A stretch of 64,000 nt of DNA from Rhytidiadelphus loreus. Its lineage: Eukaryota; Streptophyta; Bryopsida; Hypnales; Hylocomiaceae. The notes beneath the pieces are model-generated. The model made no database searches. It worked only from the letters and a program-made list of their open reading frames with translations, and was not told the origin of the DNA. Numbering within the stretch: position 1 is the first letter of the stretch; each line of letters starts with the position of its first letter. Below are positions 1 through 12,227 of the stretch, in pieces. The DNA is taken from the NCBI GenBank assembly GCA_947034895.1, contig OX344765.1:6825001-6889000 (forward strand), read 5' to 3'. A program made the position numbers and the translations under genes.

Positions 1-2596
1 CTTCCACCACTCCTCTGGAATTTTCTCAAAGTGGAACTTGTGCTCCAATGGCACTCCTTTCATTTTCCCCAACGCCACTTTGTGCTTAATAGCTTGTAAA
101 TTATACAAGAACACTTCGTCCTTGACGTTGAATTGATGGACCTACAGAATACAAAATTCAAATGTTAGTACCACTGCCCTAACAAAAAAATAGTACAGGA
201 ACAAGTCCAACCGACGATGACTTCAATGTCACTTTTCTTCTACTACATCAACACTTGCACTGGAAAGTCACCAGCGCAAAACTTCTGCGTGACTGCATCA
301 CCACAATTGAATGACTTCATCACCACAAAAAAAGATTGGTACATGAGAGTGGAAAATACTATGATGCTAGACTTCTAGGACACAACACAGACTATAGTAA
401 TATCATACTACACTAAAAAGGGTATTTAGTGTTGGATTACATTTAGTGTAATTACCACCCTACTTGACCCTACACTAAATGTCAATTTTAGGACGATTAG
501 TGTAGTGCTAAACTTCAATGCGCCACCTTTGTGTTGTCTTCACTTTTGTATCTTCTAACACTAAATGTAAACCTCTTCGTATTTCAGATTTACCATAGAG
601 TACTTTTAGTGTTAGAAATTACATTTAGTGTTACTTACTTTAGTAGGATAAATGATAATTAGTGTCATGGTTCGCAAATAGTGTTACCAACACTAAATAC
701 CCTTTTTAGTGTAGTGAAGTTGCTAGACTTGCACTCGCACGAACGAGGAGCTATAAACATGTGGGATTGAAAGATGACACTGTAAATTGCGAAATCTTGT
801 ACCTTTTGTGCGTGGTATCTATTGTCATGCCCAACTCTAGTACTTCATACATGACAGACAGGTGGAGAGTATTTGCTATGACTTCAGCGGCATTCTGGAA
901 GTATTTGCAGCCAACAACTATGTGACTTCCCTGTGACTTTGGACTAACTGTTTGCACTTTTAACATAGTACAGTTCTACAAAAAAATGGTGTATGATGTG
1001 AGCATCAACAGATGAAGAAAAAAAATGGGCATTGATTGGACTTACCTTTTAGTAGGACCATCCCGGCTTTTTCTTCTTAGTGGCCGTTGCCATCTTGCTT
1101 TGTGTTTCTTACTTATGTGTTCTTGCCTACATACATTGGAAAAATCCATCAGAAAAGTAGATCAATTGAAAGTGAGGGGAAGCAACATAAGTGCTACCAC
1201 ATGGTCTGCGACCCCCCTCACCTTCCACCAAGTCCAGGAATTCATACGGTTTTCTAGTTCGACATTTGGCAAGCATTTGTGCCATGGTATCATTGATCAT
1301 TTTGGGGTACTTGGCCCTAAAAGAGGGGACATTGGTGCAATTGTAAAGTGCCTCCAACAATATAATCCCCAATGAATTGTGGCAAGTATTTGTTCATTTG
1401 CTTCCACAATTCTGCCAACCGGTTAGGTGATGGAAGTACACTATCGTGTAATTCCAGGGCCACTAGACCAATCATGTTCTTCATAGTCTTGTAAATCCTT
1501 ATATACCCTCTATGTGTCACTAACGATCCATCAATAGTGTTGAGCATGACTTCTTTTGTAAGCACATCTTGAATTTTCTTGAATATTGTTTGTGCAACAG
1601 CTATGGTTGCTTGACTCATCTAGAGTTGTTCAACCAACGCTTTGGATTTTTTAGTCGAAAGCATGTTAGCAATTATAGTCGCAATTTTGTGCTGAAAAGT
1701 GCCTTCACCCCCTAGCCTTTTCTTCTTTCCTAGTCGTTTGTTACTCTGTTGCATGTGATGTAGCACCTCAGGTAGAATTTGGTACCGCAATTGTATTCTT
1801 CTACGCTTGAAATATCTAGTACCACTCTTGAGGTTAGTAATATTCTTCATGATTCTTTCATGAACATGCTAACGCAATCTGGCCGGTGTTTCTACCATGC
1901 GCCTAAATTTTTCCTCAAGTTTACTATACTTGGCTCTAGACACTACCAATTCATCTTCTAAGATTACCAACCTTTGTAGTTGCTCAGTCAATGTTGCAAT
2001 AGACACAATGTTTTCAATCAGAGTTACTCTCAATAGGCCACACATACTCTCTAATCTAGCAACCTCATTCTCTAAACGTTGTTGTTGTTGTTGCGCCTCA
2101 AAAGATGCCGCAGTGACATTATCCAAGCCTCATCCTAGAACTAGGCTCGCTGCTGACGCAACTAAATTGAATCCTACTCATGTTGAGTCAACTTCTTTTC
2201 TAATGAAATAATGCAATTTTTCAAGCTAACTGTTGTGTGCACTTGGTCAACATTGCCACCAAGTGGCAAGATGTCTCTCAAACATCTAGTATATCCCAAT
2301 AATCCATCTTCCCCATGGCATACAAACTAGAGAAATTGCTTCAAATTGCTGAAACACGATGTACATTTTGTCGATGGGTCTTCTGGATAAAGTGCTCCAT
2401 CCATCCAAAAGTCAATGTGAGTTTTGCCTCTAACCCTCCTCCTTGCAAAACTAGATCTACTAGCTTGCCCATCTAGTCTACTACCTCTCCGAAAAAGAGG
2501 AAGGTATCTAATTATTTTGGAGAATGTATCCACCTGTAGTGTTTGTGACATCTCTAAGTGCCATGCTAAAGCAGTAGGTAGGCAACGAGGTTGCAT
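1..2596 (-). pseudogene. Decayed multi-exon gene or transposon-borne ORF, unknown product
   Basis: Read on the minus strand, several open stretches follow each other. They are 2596-2327 (ATG start), 2126-1317 in one frame, 1372-1127 in a shifted frame, 975-803 bounded by a good acceptor (ttttttgtag) and donor (aaaag/gtacaag), and 141-1 after acceptor ctgtag. The 2126-1317 stretch is glutamine-rich then coiled-coil-like (LENEVARLESM), followed by a basic patch (RYFKRRR, GKKKRLGG). It is broken by two in-frame TAG codons at 1869-1871 and 1620-1622 and needs a frameshift near 1317-1372 to continue. The last part (residues HQFNVKDEVFLYNLQ..., ending EEWWK) runs off the window. The 975-803 donor phase does not match the 141 acceptor phase. 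I do not recognise the family. Broken frames, a MITE in the intron and lack of a known domain suggest a dead gene or transposon ORF. Confidence 0.45.
407..715. mobile_element. MITE with perfect 29-bp terminal inverted repeats
   Basis: The left end (407-435, actacactaaaaagggtatt...) and right end (687-715) are exact reverse complements over 29 bp. The 309-bp element carries several internal copies of the motif aacactaaatgt. It lies inside the putative intron 142-802 of the decayed minus-strand gene. A 10-bp direct repeat, tgctagactt, occurs at 365-374 and 721-730 just outside, and could be an old target duplication if the true ends are slightly wider. A diverged relative is at 46440-46726. The superfamily is unassigned. 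Confidence 0.8.
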
Positions 2597-2599
2597 GCA

Positions 2600-3379
2600 T
2601 GAGTTCTAAATTGCACATGCACCACCTTTGAGAAGTCCATGCATTTTCTACCAACACAACTTCTCCTGCCACATTCCGCTTGCTGTCTTATTTCCTGTGA
2701 GATTGGCGCCAAGTCAAATCCATTAGAAATGCATAAAATATTGAAGTTGTCGATTAGAGTTGAATAAAAATTAAAGGGAAGTCGAGAAGGACAAAGCGTG
2801 CGGCATATTCATAAGTATTCACACATTTTTACCATGTTTCTTGCTACATTGGGCATCCACCTTGCCGTTGCCACCCCAATAATCACAACGTCCCTGCAGC
2901 TGATTAAGACAGAACTCAATTGCCCACACCAAAAACATCTTAGGTGGAAGAGTGCCTCCACCAAAAGTCAAATTGACAATGCTACCCGCACCAACCTTAG
3001 AAGGCCTTCTGGTGACCCGAAAGAGCTTCTAATGCAACTGCTAAAGTGATCCATTTAAGGATCACCTCATCTCCATTTTCAACTAAAAATATGGGCAATT
3101 TGAATAAAATGGGCTCTAACAACAATCTCAAATTTTTTCTAATGAAAAAACAACAAAGTTCATGGAGATATGGGCAATTACATAATACTACCAAACTAAA
3201 TTCAATGACCTACCTTGTTGGCTCACTTGCTTCAAAAGTCATTCTCTATTCATATGTAGAATTGAGAAGACAAATTTTTTATATACATATGGGGTGGTAG
3301 GAGGTAAAACAAACAATATGGGACATATAAATTAAAATGAATAGGAGCAACCACCCATATTATTTTAAGTCAAATTAAA
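2600..3379. other. No gene recognised
   Basis: AT-rich sequence with only short open frames on both strands. None has a recognisable domain or splice context. It may be further decay of the unit to its left. Confidence 0.4.
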
Positions 3380-3674
3380 ATGGGCAATTTTGCTAAAATG
3401 ACGCCATTCCGCTACTTTGGTTGTTTTACAGTTTAGACTAGGTAGTCTAAAATGTACAACAACCTTAGATATTCAAAATCTACACTTGTCCTAGATGTCA
3501 CTTTTATAGTTTAGACCGCACGGTCTGAAATCTATATACATCTTAGATTTCTAAAATCTATATAAGTCAAAAATTTCTAAAATCTATACTTGTCCTAGAT
3601 GCCACTTTTATAGTTGAGACCGGGCATTTTGAAAATGGCACATGGAATACCGCCATTTTAACAAAATTGCCCAC
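3380..3674. mobile_element. MITE, GGGCAATTTTGTTAAAATGGCGG-end family, copy 1
   Basis: Ends 3380-3410 (atgggcaattttgctaaaat...) and 3644-3674 are inverted repeats matching at 26 of 31 positions. The interior holds a direct repeat of 43 bp at 3475-3517 and 3579-3621 (40/43 identical, 104 bp apart). That repeat includes the motif tcctagatg.cacttttatag, followed by a short palindromic tract around gaccgcacggtc. A second copy of the family is at 10921-11166. A TAAA duplication may flank it but is not convincing. Confidence 0.78.
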
Positions 3675-5577
3675 TAAAGTAGAAATTGTGTTCAAAGTAG
3701 AATTTCAAACCTCATTTAAGCATAGTAGAATAATTTTTTTCAAACAATTTTGAACTAAGAGAAGTTGGTAAATCAAGTTAACATTCATCTCCAAAAATCC
3801 ATATGATATTTAGAGACTCCAATCAAACTTATGGACAAATTTCAAAGAGTGGTTGGAAGGGAATATGTTGCTTATTTTGCATCTCTGAGATTTAGGCACC
3901 GAATTCTTGGAGTTGTTGTTGCTGATAAGAAATCAGTCCTTGTTGGTTATGCACGTACAATTTGAAGTAAGTCCAATTGGTTACTGATGATGATATCCAT
4001 TCCGCTCTGTGTGTTTGGTGGGATTGTGGGAACTGTGAAATTAGCATAGCTGATTCTTCCTTACAACGCAAAACCCTGATCGTCATCCATCTAATGGTGT
4101 CAAAGACATACAATAGTAAGGGTAGTGCATTTGTGATAAGGCAACAACGTAACCCAATTGTGTGAAGTTTCTTGTCCGGTGGCTTGAAAAATCACCTGTT
4201 TTTGATGCTAACACATGACCATGTGACGAGCCATGTGACCACTTAGAAATTAAAATTGAGGTTTTATCACAATCAAAGATGCTTTCTGAATAGAAGATAC
4301 GTTGTGAACACATTATTTCATGGTTCAAGACAAGCCTACACTTGCAATTAGGAGCCAAAGGAACAGGTTTCTTAATTACCTCATGCATTCCACTGAAAGA
4401 ATAGGCCAGGATATATGCGCATTCCAAACTATGGTCGATTGTCAAGCATGGCAATATCCATCTTGGATCGGAGTTCCTCAATTCACTTCACTTAGAAGGA
4501 CAAACATTTACCTCATCTTGTTCTTGAGTCGCCTAAACTTCCCGTACAACAATTAATTAACTGCGATGAATAAACTCTATGCAACAGTCGTCGATCATTC
4601 AGAACCTTCCTTCTCTAATTGTTTCTGAAATAGTACCAACACCCGCCCAGAGTCACACTCAGAACCCTTCAATGTCCCCAACCTCTAATTGCCCACTAAT
4701 AGTTTATGAAATTCATACTTGTTCTACATACAATTTTAAAACTAGCTAGCTGGCCGGGGTATACAATAGCTTGAGGTTGAAAGAACTCGAAAGAGACTGC
4801 AGACAATGGAAAATGCAACCGTTTGTTTTTTTCTTCAGAAGAAAATCTGGCTGATAAGTTTGATAACAAGATTTTGTTGCAAAGCACCAGTGTCTTAGTG
4901 GGATTAATTTATGCAAACAATTGGGGGTACGAGGGAGAATCAAAGGTGGTACAATGAACGTGTGCGTCAAAGAGGGGGTAGAAGAAAACCGGTGGTGGTA
5001 GTCGGGGAGTTGGCCGAATAGCGACGACGAACACCGGAACTTCATCCCACAGAATGGCCAAGAAAAATCATCCATCCAAAAGCCCCTCAATCCTTATTTA
5101 ATTATTTTAGTAACTTGTCTCACACTCATTTACTAATAGGATAAATTAGTAGAGTTCTACTTGCTCAATTTTTGATTCAGCTTATGAATCATTACTTTAT
5201 TGTATTGGTAACAAAGTGAGTGTGCATAATTAGATTCATTTCAAATTCATATTATTTTCTCAAGAAAACCACACAAGTTAATTCAATTATTGCGTTTGAC
5301 TCTAGTTTACAAATTTTTGAGGCTCGCTAATTAATACATTGTCTTTTGCACTATATTTGATAAAATCAATATAGTTTGGTTGATACTATTTCCATACCAT
5401 CTCAAAATTTTGTAATTTTCATCCACCTTAAAACTAAATTAGTCATATAGAGTTTCAAGCTAATTAGATCACATTCATAAAAAAATATTCAAATTAGCGT
5501 GAAAGGATCTTGTATTATTTTCAAATTTTAGTTTGGTAGTGAATGTTGTGTAAAAAGATATGTCATATTTTGACAAT
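3675..5577. other. Intergenic, no supported gene
   Basis: Two overlapping minus-strand open stretches (4481-4083 and 4113-3892) lack an ATG at their start and any family resemblance, and they are in different frames. The rest is AT-rich without recognised repeats. Confidence 0.4.
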
Positions 5578-5862
5578 CATTACATGATTTTCTGCAGCAA
5601 CTAAGGGATGCAAGTTCCCTAATGTTCCCCTGCATAAGGAACTTTGCCATGCAACTTGTTGACGTGGTCGAGAAATGACCACGTCAGCAGGCACAAAAAA
5701 ATTATTTTTTTTGTAAAAAAAAAAATATAATAATTTTTTTTATTCTTCATTTTTTTTTTTTTTAATTATTTAAAAAAAAATTATCCAGACCGCACAGGTT
5801 GGTTCCCAACAACGGGAACCAGCCTGAAATGGCCCTCCCGAAGGCTTGATTCTCATCTAATG
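5578..5862. mobile_element. TGACGTGG-hairpin MITE, copy A
   Basis: The ends read cattacatg (5578) and catctaatg (to 5862), matching the CATTAGATG termini of the other copies. Near the left end a perfect 10-bp-arm hairpin, tgacgtggtc / gaccacgtca, occupies 5660-5686. The centre is about 100 bp of T/A homopolymer, followed by ggttggttcccaac. Related copies are at 9537-9836, 21565-22808 (split), about 38220-38570, 44811-45078 and about 56008-56249. Confidence 0.78.
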
Positions 5863-6569
5863 TTAGGATTGGGTGAACTATTGAGTAACCATTCTAAGGG
5901 ATTTTGAACTAATATATGCAAAAAATTGTCTTCTTAAGTTATAGTTTCTAGATTTGCAACTATCAAATGAAGGATTATTAAAAAGAATCAATTCAATATT
6001 GCATAGAAGTCCACAAAGTGAATGCCTTCTTTTAGGCATTTTGAACTTTATTTTTATTATTTTGGAGTCTCTTTTAGTGAATGACCTTCTTCATGGAGTT
6101 GTTTATAGATTACTAGCTTTCATTTAAGTCTTGAGATAATTTTCCTATTTTTTACTACTTGTAAGGTCAAAGTAACTATTTTTCTTGAGATTTGGTACAT
6201 TTTTTGTTCTCACACTGAGAGAATTATTTTATGGTTGATCTTCCTAGGTGATAATCATTTGAATATTTATGGTACTACACATTGTTTGAAGTTTTCTATT
6301 AAAAAAATAACTTTGTGAGTTTAGACTACTCCAAAAAAGCCACAAATCTTGGGTCCAAGACAACACTAGTCACCTAGACTTTTTTGCAATTACTCATCAA
6401 TACCAATATAGTATGGTATTAGCATCACACAAAGTGTTGATTTATTGTTAACTTAAACCTATTAGTATAATTTTAAGTCAATATCAAAGAAATTAATATC
6501 TTTCCAACAATAATCTTCACATATTTATGTTACACTAACATCTATGTAGTATCAACCATAACATTAATC
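5863..6569. other. AT-rich intergenic DNA
   Basis: No open frame longer than about 60 codons with coding character, and no recognised repeat apart from the neighbouring elements. Confidence 0.4.
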
Positions 6570-6573
6570 TTAA

Positions 6574-7413
6574 CCCTTAAAGGTCCAAATACCGTTTTTT
6601 AACAACATAACGATTTTGGGCAACTCACTACAAATGGAATTTTTATTTTTTTCATTTGAAAATTTCACACAACATGTGACCAAGGAGTAGCTTTAATACC
6701 CAACAAATTTCATAACTTTTGACTACATGTTTAAAAAGTTATTACATGATATGTAATTTTCAACGGTTAGCAGGTAGCTTGGGCAACCTAAAAAACTTCT
6801 TTAAAAATCACTATTTTAACAAATAAAAATTTGAAATTGGTTCTCTAGTTTTATATATACAGGGAAAGCTTTTAGTCATCCCATTTTGATCAATGAGATG
6901 AAAGTTATGAGGAGTTTTAGTTTGTGGGTAGGCATGGTATTTCTGGATGCCATACCTACTTGCCTAAGTTGCCCATTGGGCGTTGAAAATTGTCACTAGA
7001 AGAAAGCCTCGTTTAATTGGATGTTCTTGCGTCAAAGTTGACGGATTTTCTTAAGCATCCAATGTAACATCTTCATGTGTTTATGTCAACAATGACATCT
7101 AATGTAACATCTTTATGCTACATTGGATGTCATTGTTGACATAAAAACGTGAAGATGTTACATTGAATGCTTAAAAAAATCCGTCAACTTTGACGCAGGA
7201 ACATCCAATTAAACAGGGCTTCCTACTAGTGTGTACATCATGCAATAACTTTTTAACCATATATTCAAAAGTTATGAAAATTGTTGGACCTCAAAGCTAT
7301 TCTTCAAGCATATATTTTGCAAAATTTTCAAATAAAAAAAATGAAAATTCCATTCATAGTGAATTGCCCAAAATCACTATGTTGTCAAAAAACAATGTTC
7401 CAACCTTTAAGGG
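6574..7413. mobile_element. piggyBac-like fold-back element (TTAA-flanked)
   Basis: TTAA at 6570-6573 and 7414-7417 flanks ends CCCTTAAAGGT and ACCTTTAAGGG, an 11-bp perfect inverted repeat. The similarity continues inward for about 300 bp on each side (ttttgggcaa.tcacta...aatggaat in both arms), so the whole element is a giant hairpin centred near 6920-6950. Its arms match the left third of the element at 49818-50755. A CACTA-type palindromic MITE (6994-7231) has inserted into the right arm. It has no coding capacity. Confidence 0.85.
6994..7231. mobile_element. CACTA-derived palindromic MITE with TGT target duplication
   Basis: It begins CACTAGAAGAAAGCC and ends GGGCTTCCTACTAGTG, flanked by TGT at 6991-6993 and 7232-7234 (3-bp duplication, as for CACTA/En-Spm transposons). 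The two halves are near-perfect inverted repeats of about 105-119 bp around position 7112 (both contain gcgtcaaagttgacgg). Transcribed RNA would form one long duplex. The ends resemble those of the 3.4-kb CACTA element at 59959-63376, which may be a relative. Confidence 0.85.
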
Positions 7414-7417
7414 TTAA

Positions 7418-8449
7418 CACCACTTATGTTAAACTAACATCTATAAACATCAACTATTGACATGAAGGAAATATAAATCGAATGTCTATTAACTTAACAT
7501 GAACCCTAGATTTTGTAAATGTAATGGGGTTCTTCTTTGATGTTCATCTTATATTTTGTTTACATTAACACCAATTTCAAATTCTGATTTGACCTTATAT
7601 GCAAGGAAGAAACAATGGCAAGAGTTTAAGCCATGTTCAATTCTAAGATGTAAAGCTCAGCAAAAACTTTGTCTCAAAGTGCCATCAACTAAGGTAAACA
7701 TGCCTATGATAGACAAACCACATATGACAAACACTTAGGGAACTGTCTTATATCAACCTATGACAAACTTTTTTAATAAATGGGATTAGGACTACATTAG
7801 GTTGATTTGTGGCCATAATTAAAGCCTTGGAAGATGGTCATGGAGTATTAATGATTGTCATAGAACAATTACACTTTTCTAGTGTAAACTGGTAGTAAAA
7901 AGTTATTTTTTTAATTCCTTCATGTCATATCTATGTTAAGAAATCTTGTAGCCATGTTAGAAAATGTTGTGACTACATTAGGTAGTAAGATGACCATCAT
8001 GGAAACACTATTTTGCTTATTTGGAGTAGCCTACAAACTCTTTTCGGCCAACATGACAACACAGTTCAAAAATTCATAAAAATTTCATTTTTTGTCCAAA
8101 AAATAGAATTCCAGTTGCTTCCTTCATTTTTCACATTGGTCTTTGTACAGAAAAAAATCTATTTTTTTTTGCTAATGACAATAGGACAAACCACTCATTT
8201 GCCTATCATAGGCAAGTTTACCTATACCTTTTATGCTTTGTGTAAAGTAGAGCCTCTCTTAACCATACAATACATTAAGGTAGTCTCCTCTTAAAATGAC
8301 ATATGGGGAAGCTAAACTCCTTGAAAAAAAATTCAATAAATTTTTATAGGAAGAAAAATGGAATTAGCATGTAACTCAAGTTGTTTCATATTTTAGTTTG
8401 AACCTTTGTGGAATTAGTTACAATTTTTGAAGTTGAAATGCAATGGTCA
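7418..8449. other. AT-rich intergenic DNA
   Basis: Contains a few 60-90 codon open stretches rich in F/L/K with no family resemblance. No repeat structure was noticed. Confidence 0.4.
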
Positions 8450-8453
8450 TTAA

Positions 8454-9388
8454 CCCTAAAGGAGCAAGGTTCTTTTTTAGGGAGACATTGTTAAAAACTA
8501 TGTTTGTTTGGTATGTTATTCAAAATGAAAATTGAAACTTTTTTTTGTAACTTCAACCGTACAAAACTGAAATAAAGTGTTTGACCAAAGTGTGGGAAAA
8601 ATTTCAGCCCATTTGATTGCATGGATTGAAAAATTATAACACTTGAAGTGAGAAAAAAAAGATTTGGCAAACTTCAGGCCCTCTTGCTAGAGTACAGTTT
8701 TTGCCCTACACAAAAATGAGGATTTTGACCATTCATAAGTGTATGATGTTAGGTTCACTCATGTAAAATTTTAGAAGCAACTGAGATGTTTAGCTTATAC
8801 TAAATCACCTTGCAATGCAAGGAGGTTAAATAAATTGGCAATACATGAGTTATTTTTGGATGATTTCTTGTGCAATGAGGAAATTTTTTATTTGAAATCC
8901 AAATTGTGAAAAGTTAGAGACAAACATTTGGAATATGTAGAAAAAATTTCAAGAATTTTGACTTTACAGATTGCAAGATAATAGGACTTCAAATTACAAG
9001 AAAATATTTTTTCTTGAAACTACCCCAATATAGCTAATAAAGTTTGACTCCTCTTGGAAAATGAGATTTGAAGACTAAAATTTGTTGTTTTCTGGATGAT
9101 TGTATGCCATGATTTATTAGTTACATACATTTCAAAAGTTGATGCATTTTTTTGCAAAAGATTCTCAAAAGATTCTCAAAAGATTCTTAAATCGCCTAAG
9201 TTGCCCCAAAGGTTCAGGGCAACATAACTTTTGATCTAGACACTTGATAAAAAAAAATGTTTATCACCAAGGAGGTACATGTTCACACATTGTGTCCAAA
9301 TTGCATGAACATCCAACCAAAAATGACTTTGTAGGAAGCTACCCGAGATTTCTTGCATATGTTGAATGGACACTTGGTCCTTGAGGGG
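8454..9388. mobile_element. piggyBac-like element, 935 bp, TTAA-flanked
   Basis: TTAA at 8450-8453 and 9389-9392. The ends read CCCTAAAGGAGCAAGG on the left and, reverse-complemented, CCCCTCAAGGACCAAG on the right. It is non-coding. The right half is shared with the truncated copy at 38575-39220 and, near the end, with 13169-13740 and 36683-37252. Confidence 0.75.
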
Positions 9389-9536
9389 TTAAAAGCGACC
9401 ACTTCTTGAAATGTGTACTATCGGTACATTGAAGTAAGCATAATGTATCTATGTATTAGTAGTCACTTTTAGAGCATCCTACCTTAGAGGCTCTATTGAC
9501 TATTTAGGTGAGCTTTGAAGTGTGCTAATTGTGAAA

Positions 9537-9836
9537 CATTAGATGGGTTTCCAACATTGTGGAGGGCCGCGAGTTATCAGGCCTTGGGAATTGCTGTGAA
9601 CTCCCTGCGAACTGCTGCAAACTGCCTGCTGATGTGGTAAGGCGACTGCCACATCGGCAAATTAAAAAAAAAAATTCTGTTTTTTTTTTCTCATTTCAAG
9701 AATGTAATTTTTTTTTTTTTTTTTTTCAAATATTTTCTATCGGGAACGGCTCGGGAACGGCTGTTCCCGGAAATTGCCGGGGGGATCAGGGTCGGGAACA
9801 GGCCCGAAACGGCCCTCCCCCAGAAAACATCTAATG
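9537..9836. mobile_element. TGACGTGG-hairpin MITE, copy B
   Basis: Termini cattagatg (9537) and catctaatg (to 9836), with subterminal gagggccg / cggccctc inverted repeats. The internal hairpin gatgtgg...ccacatc spans 9630-9656. An A/T homopolymer centre is followed by a GC-rich stretch with repeated cgggaacgg. Confidence 0.78.
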
Positions 9837-10160
9837 ATACTTGATCTATTGAAATTTGTGTTTTTTGCATTTGTTAACACAAAATAAATTTGAATTATTT
9901 TAGATGGTGCAAGTAAGTTTCCTAAATTTTCATAGGAAAAGATTTAAAGTTCATATGTCTTGTGAATTGAACCTTTCACTTATTGTATGGTGAACAGAGA
10001 TTGTCCATTAAGGTAGAATTGCCTAATACCACTTTCCACCCAATTCCGTCACCTACAAGATCCTTCCAATTGCATCAATGACCCCTCTTACTACCACAAA
10101 CTTTATAGCCCTTTATTATGATGGCAATGCACTTAGGGAGTGGACACATCAACCCACACT
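9837..10160. other. Intergenic, no gene seen
   Basis: About 320 bp of AT-rich sequence. The stretch aaggtagaattgcctaat at 10009 resembles the start of the dispersed repeat at 47878. Confidence 0.35.
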
Positions 10161-10164
10161 TTAA

Positions 10165-10691
10165 CCCGTAAGAATCAAAGGGGATTGGACAAAATACAAA
10201 TGTGTTATAAAATATAAGTTCTATAACTTTTTTGAAGTTTGCATCAAAGAAGATAATGTGAAGCATGAAAACTAGAAAGTACATGTATGATCAAAATTAT
10301 AAAATTATTTTTAGATTCTCTTAAAATGAATTTTGAAGATATAACTTCAAAAATTCACTAAAAATACAATTTCTATCTTTAGCATTTGAATTTTTTTGGT
10401 GATTAGTCAAAATTGTGGTTTCTATTGATTTGTGAAAAAATGCATAAGATCTAGTAATGTGAACACCAATACTTTCCCCAAATAGTAAGTTTTTCAAAAC
10501 TGGGCCAATTCTAAACACTTTGTGCTATTTCTCTTATAATTTTTGTTTGACCATAGTGATCTTAATTTTGGATATACATATTGAAAAACAATCCAATATT
10601 TAAAATTCTTAAAAAAAAAGGTTTTTTCTACCCGAAAATTCTATCTGAAGTTGGGCAATGACCCAAAAATGGTTGCTTGAGTGCTTAGGGG
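10165..10691. mobile_element. piggyBac-like element, 527 bp, TTAA-flanked
   Basis: TTAA at 10161-10164 and 10692-10695. Left end CCCGTAAGAATCAAAG and right end (reverse complement) CCCCTAAGCACTCAAG match at 12 of 16 positions. The terminal match is weaker than in its relatives. Confidence 0.55.
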
Positions 10692-10920
10692 TTAATTTAA
10701 CACTTCAACTTTGAAAAATCACAAAAGATTCACTTCTTGTCGGAATGTCTTCATTCTTTTTGTCATTGACTTTTCACAAACTTTTCTATCTTTGAAAAAT
10801 ATGGGAGCTGACAAATAGCTTTTTCAAAGTACCTAGATAGCAAATTTGTGTGGTAATGGAATTTCAAGTCTAACTTTTGATGGTTCTGTTACCCAAAAGT
10901 AAAAAAAATGAATTGCTTAT

Positions 10921-11166
10921 ATGGGTAATTTCGTTAAAATGGCAGTATTCCATTGGCATTTGTACATGAAGGAACGGAGATTGAGGTGTACTGAGGCACC
11001 TATTCATCTCATATCAAGGATTGATTGTGTCCCATGTGTGTCCAAATCACCACTCATTTACATATGACATTGTCCCCGTTGTTGTCTTCCGCAAGATCTC
11101 ATGCCCTAGTTGGTCCCCGGAACCACCATTTTAATGGAATACCGCCATTTTAACAAAATTGCCCAT
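10921..11166. mobile_element. MITE, GGGCAATTTTGTTAAAATGGCGG-end family, copy 2
   Basis: Terminal inverted repeats 10921-10953 and 11134-11166 match at 30 of 33 positions (atgggyaattt.gttaaaatgg...). The 246-bp element is non-coding and shares only its ends with copy 1 at 3380-3674. Confidence 0.8.
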
Positions 11167-12223
11167 TAAATTTATGATATTTATTGCAACACATTTGGCT
11201 TTCAATGGTTCTAATACACTGTACTCAAGAGGCGATCCAACTAAGGGACGAGATGCCGATGGACGGGAAGGAACTGGAACCGGGCAGAAAAGCTTGGATG
11301 GGATTGGGGCAAGGCAAAACCGAAGACTTGCTTGAAAGCGAGCTAAGTCTAACAAATCGGGCCCCATTGCATGCTCCAAAATTCACTTGATGGGGGGTAT
11401 GGTAGATGACTCTAATTCAGACCCTCTTCTTCAAAATTGTCCCAGAGGTGGCTTCAAAAGCAATAGTCAATGGATGTGAGTTGGAATGCTCATAATGTCA
11501 TAGCATTAATGAGATTTGTTCATACTTCTTTAGTGAATGGGATAAGAGTCGGGGAGGGTCCATTTCAAAGCCAAGGTGTGTCCATTTAATTTTTCTAAAT
11601 GGGGATTGATTGCTTAATTGCCTTCTTACACATGTTAAAAAGAATGTAGGGTTCGTTCAAGTTTAATAAGGGTCACATTTAGGAACTTTGTGTATTACTT
11701 TTTGAATGCCTCACTGCTTCTTTTTAGTCTAGCCATATCTTTTTTCAGACTGTTCATGTGTGGCTTTTGCAAGGCCTGGGATCAAAAATAGGTGCCTACT
11801 GCAGAATTCTTTGAAAATTCATAAGTAATTCATAAATGCTCCAAAAAATATGAAACCACTTGTGTTAGATTTCGAATCAATTTTTCTTGAAGTGAAAAAT
11901 AAGTGAAAATATTTTCAGGAATCTGAAAACCATCGAAAAGGCCCAACAGAACAGCCCTTAAAGTGACGGTTTATGAGCACACTACCTTACTTATTAACGT
12001 CTCCCTACTGAAACTCACGTCACCAGGTTCAGTTCCTGAGCACTGTGAGCAGCAGACTCCAGCCCTACGAATCTGCCAGTTTCTGTGACAAAAAAACGTT
12101 CATTATTGAGACGGAAATCTCAAGAGTAAGTGGGGCAGCATGTTAAGTTAAGCTTAAGCTTAAATTAGTTCAGTTTCACATGGTTTTGCACCTCTGACAC
12201 TTGCTGTGATCATGTGACCTAAC
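11167..12223. other. Intergenic, no gene seen
   Basis: Short open frames occur at 11184-11390 (+) and 11379-11131 (-) without coding character or homology that I recognise. No repeat was noticed. Confidence 0.35.
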
Positions 12224-12227
12224 TTAA

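Noticed and set aside
3892..4481. Minus-strand open frames of 132 and 73 codons
   Set aside because: No ATG at the start of the longer one, frames do not join, and no family resemblance; coding status cannot be supported.
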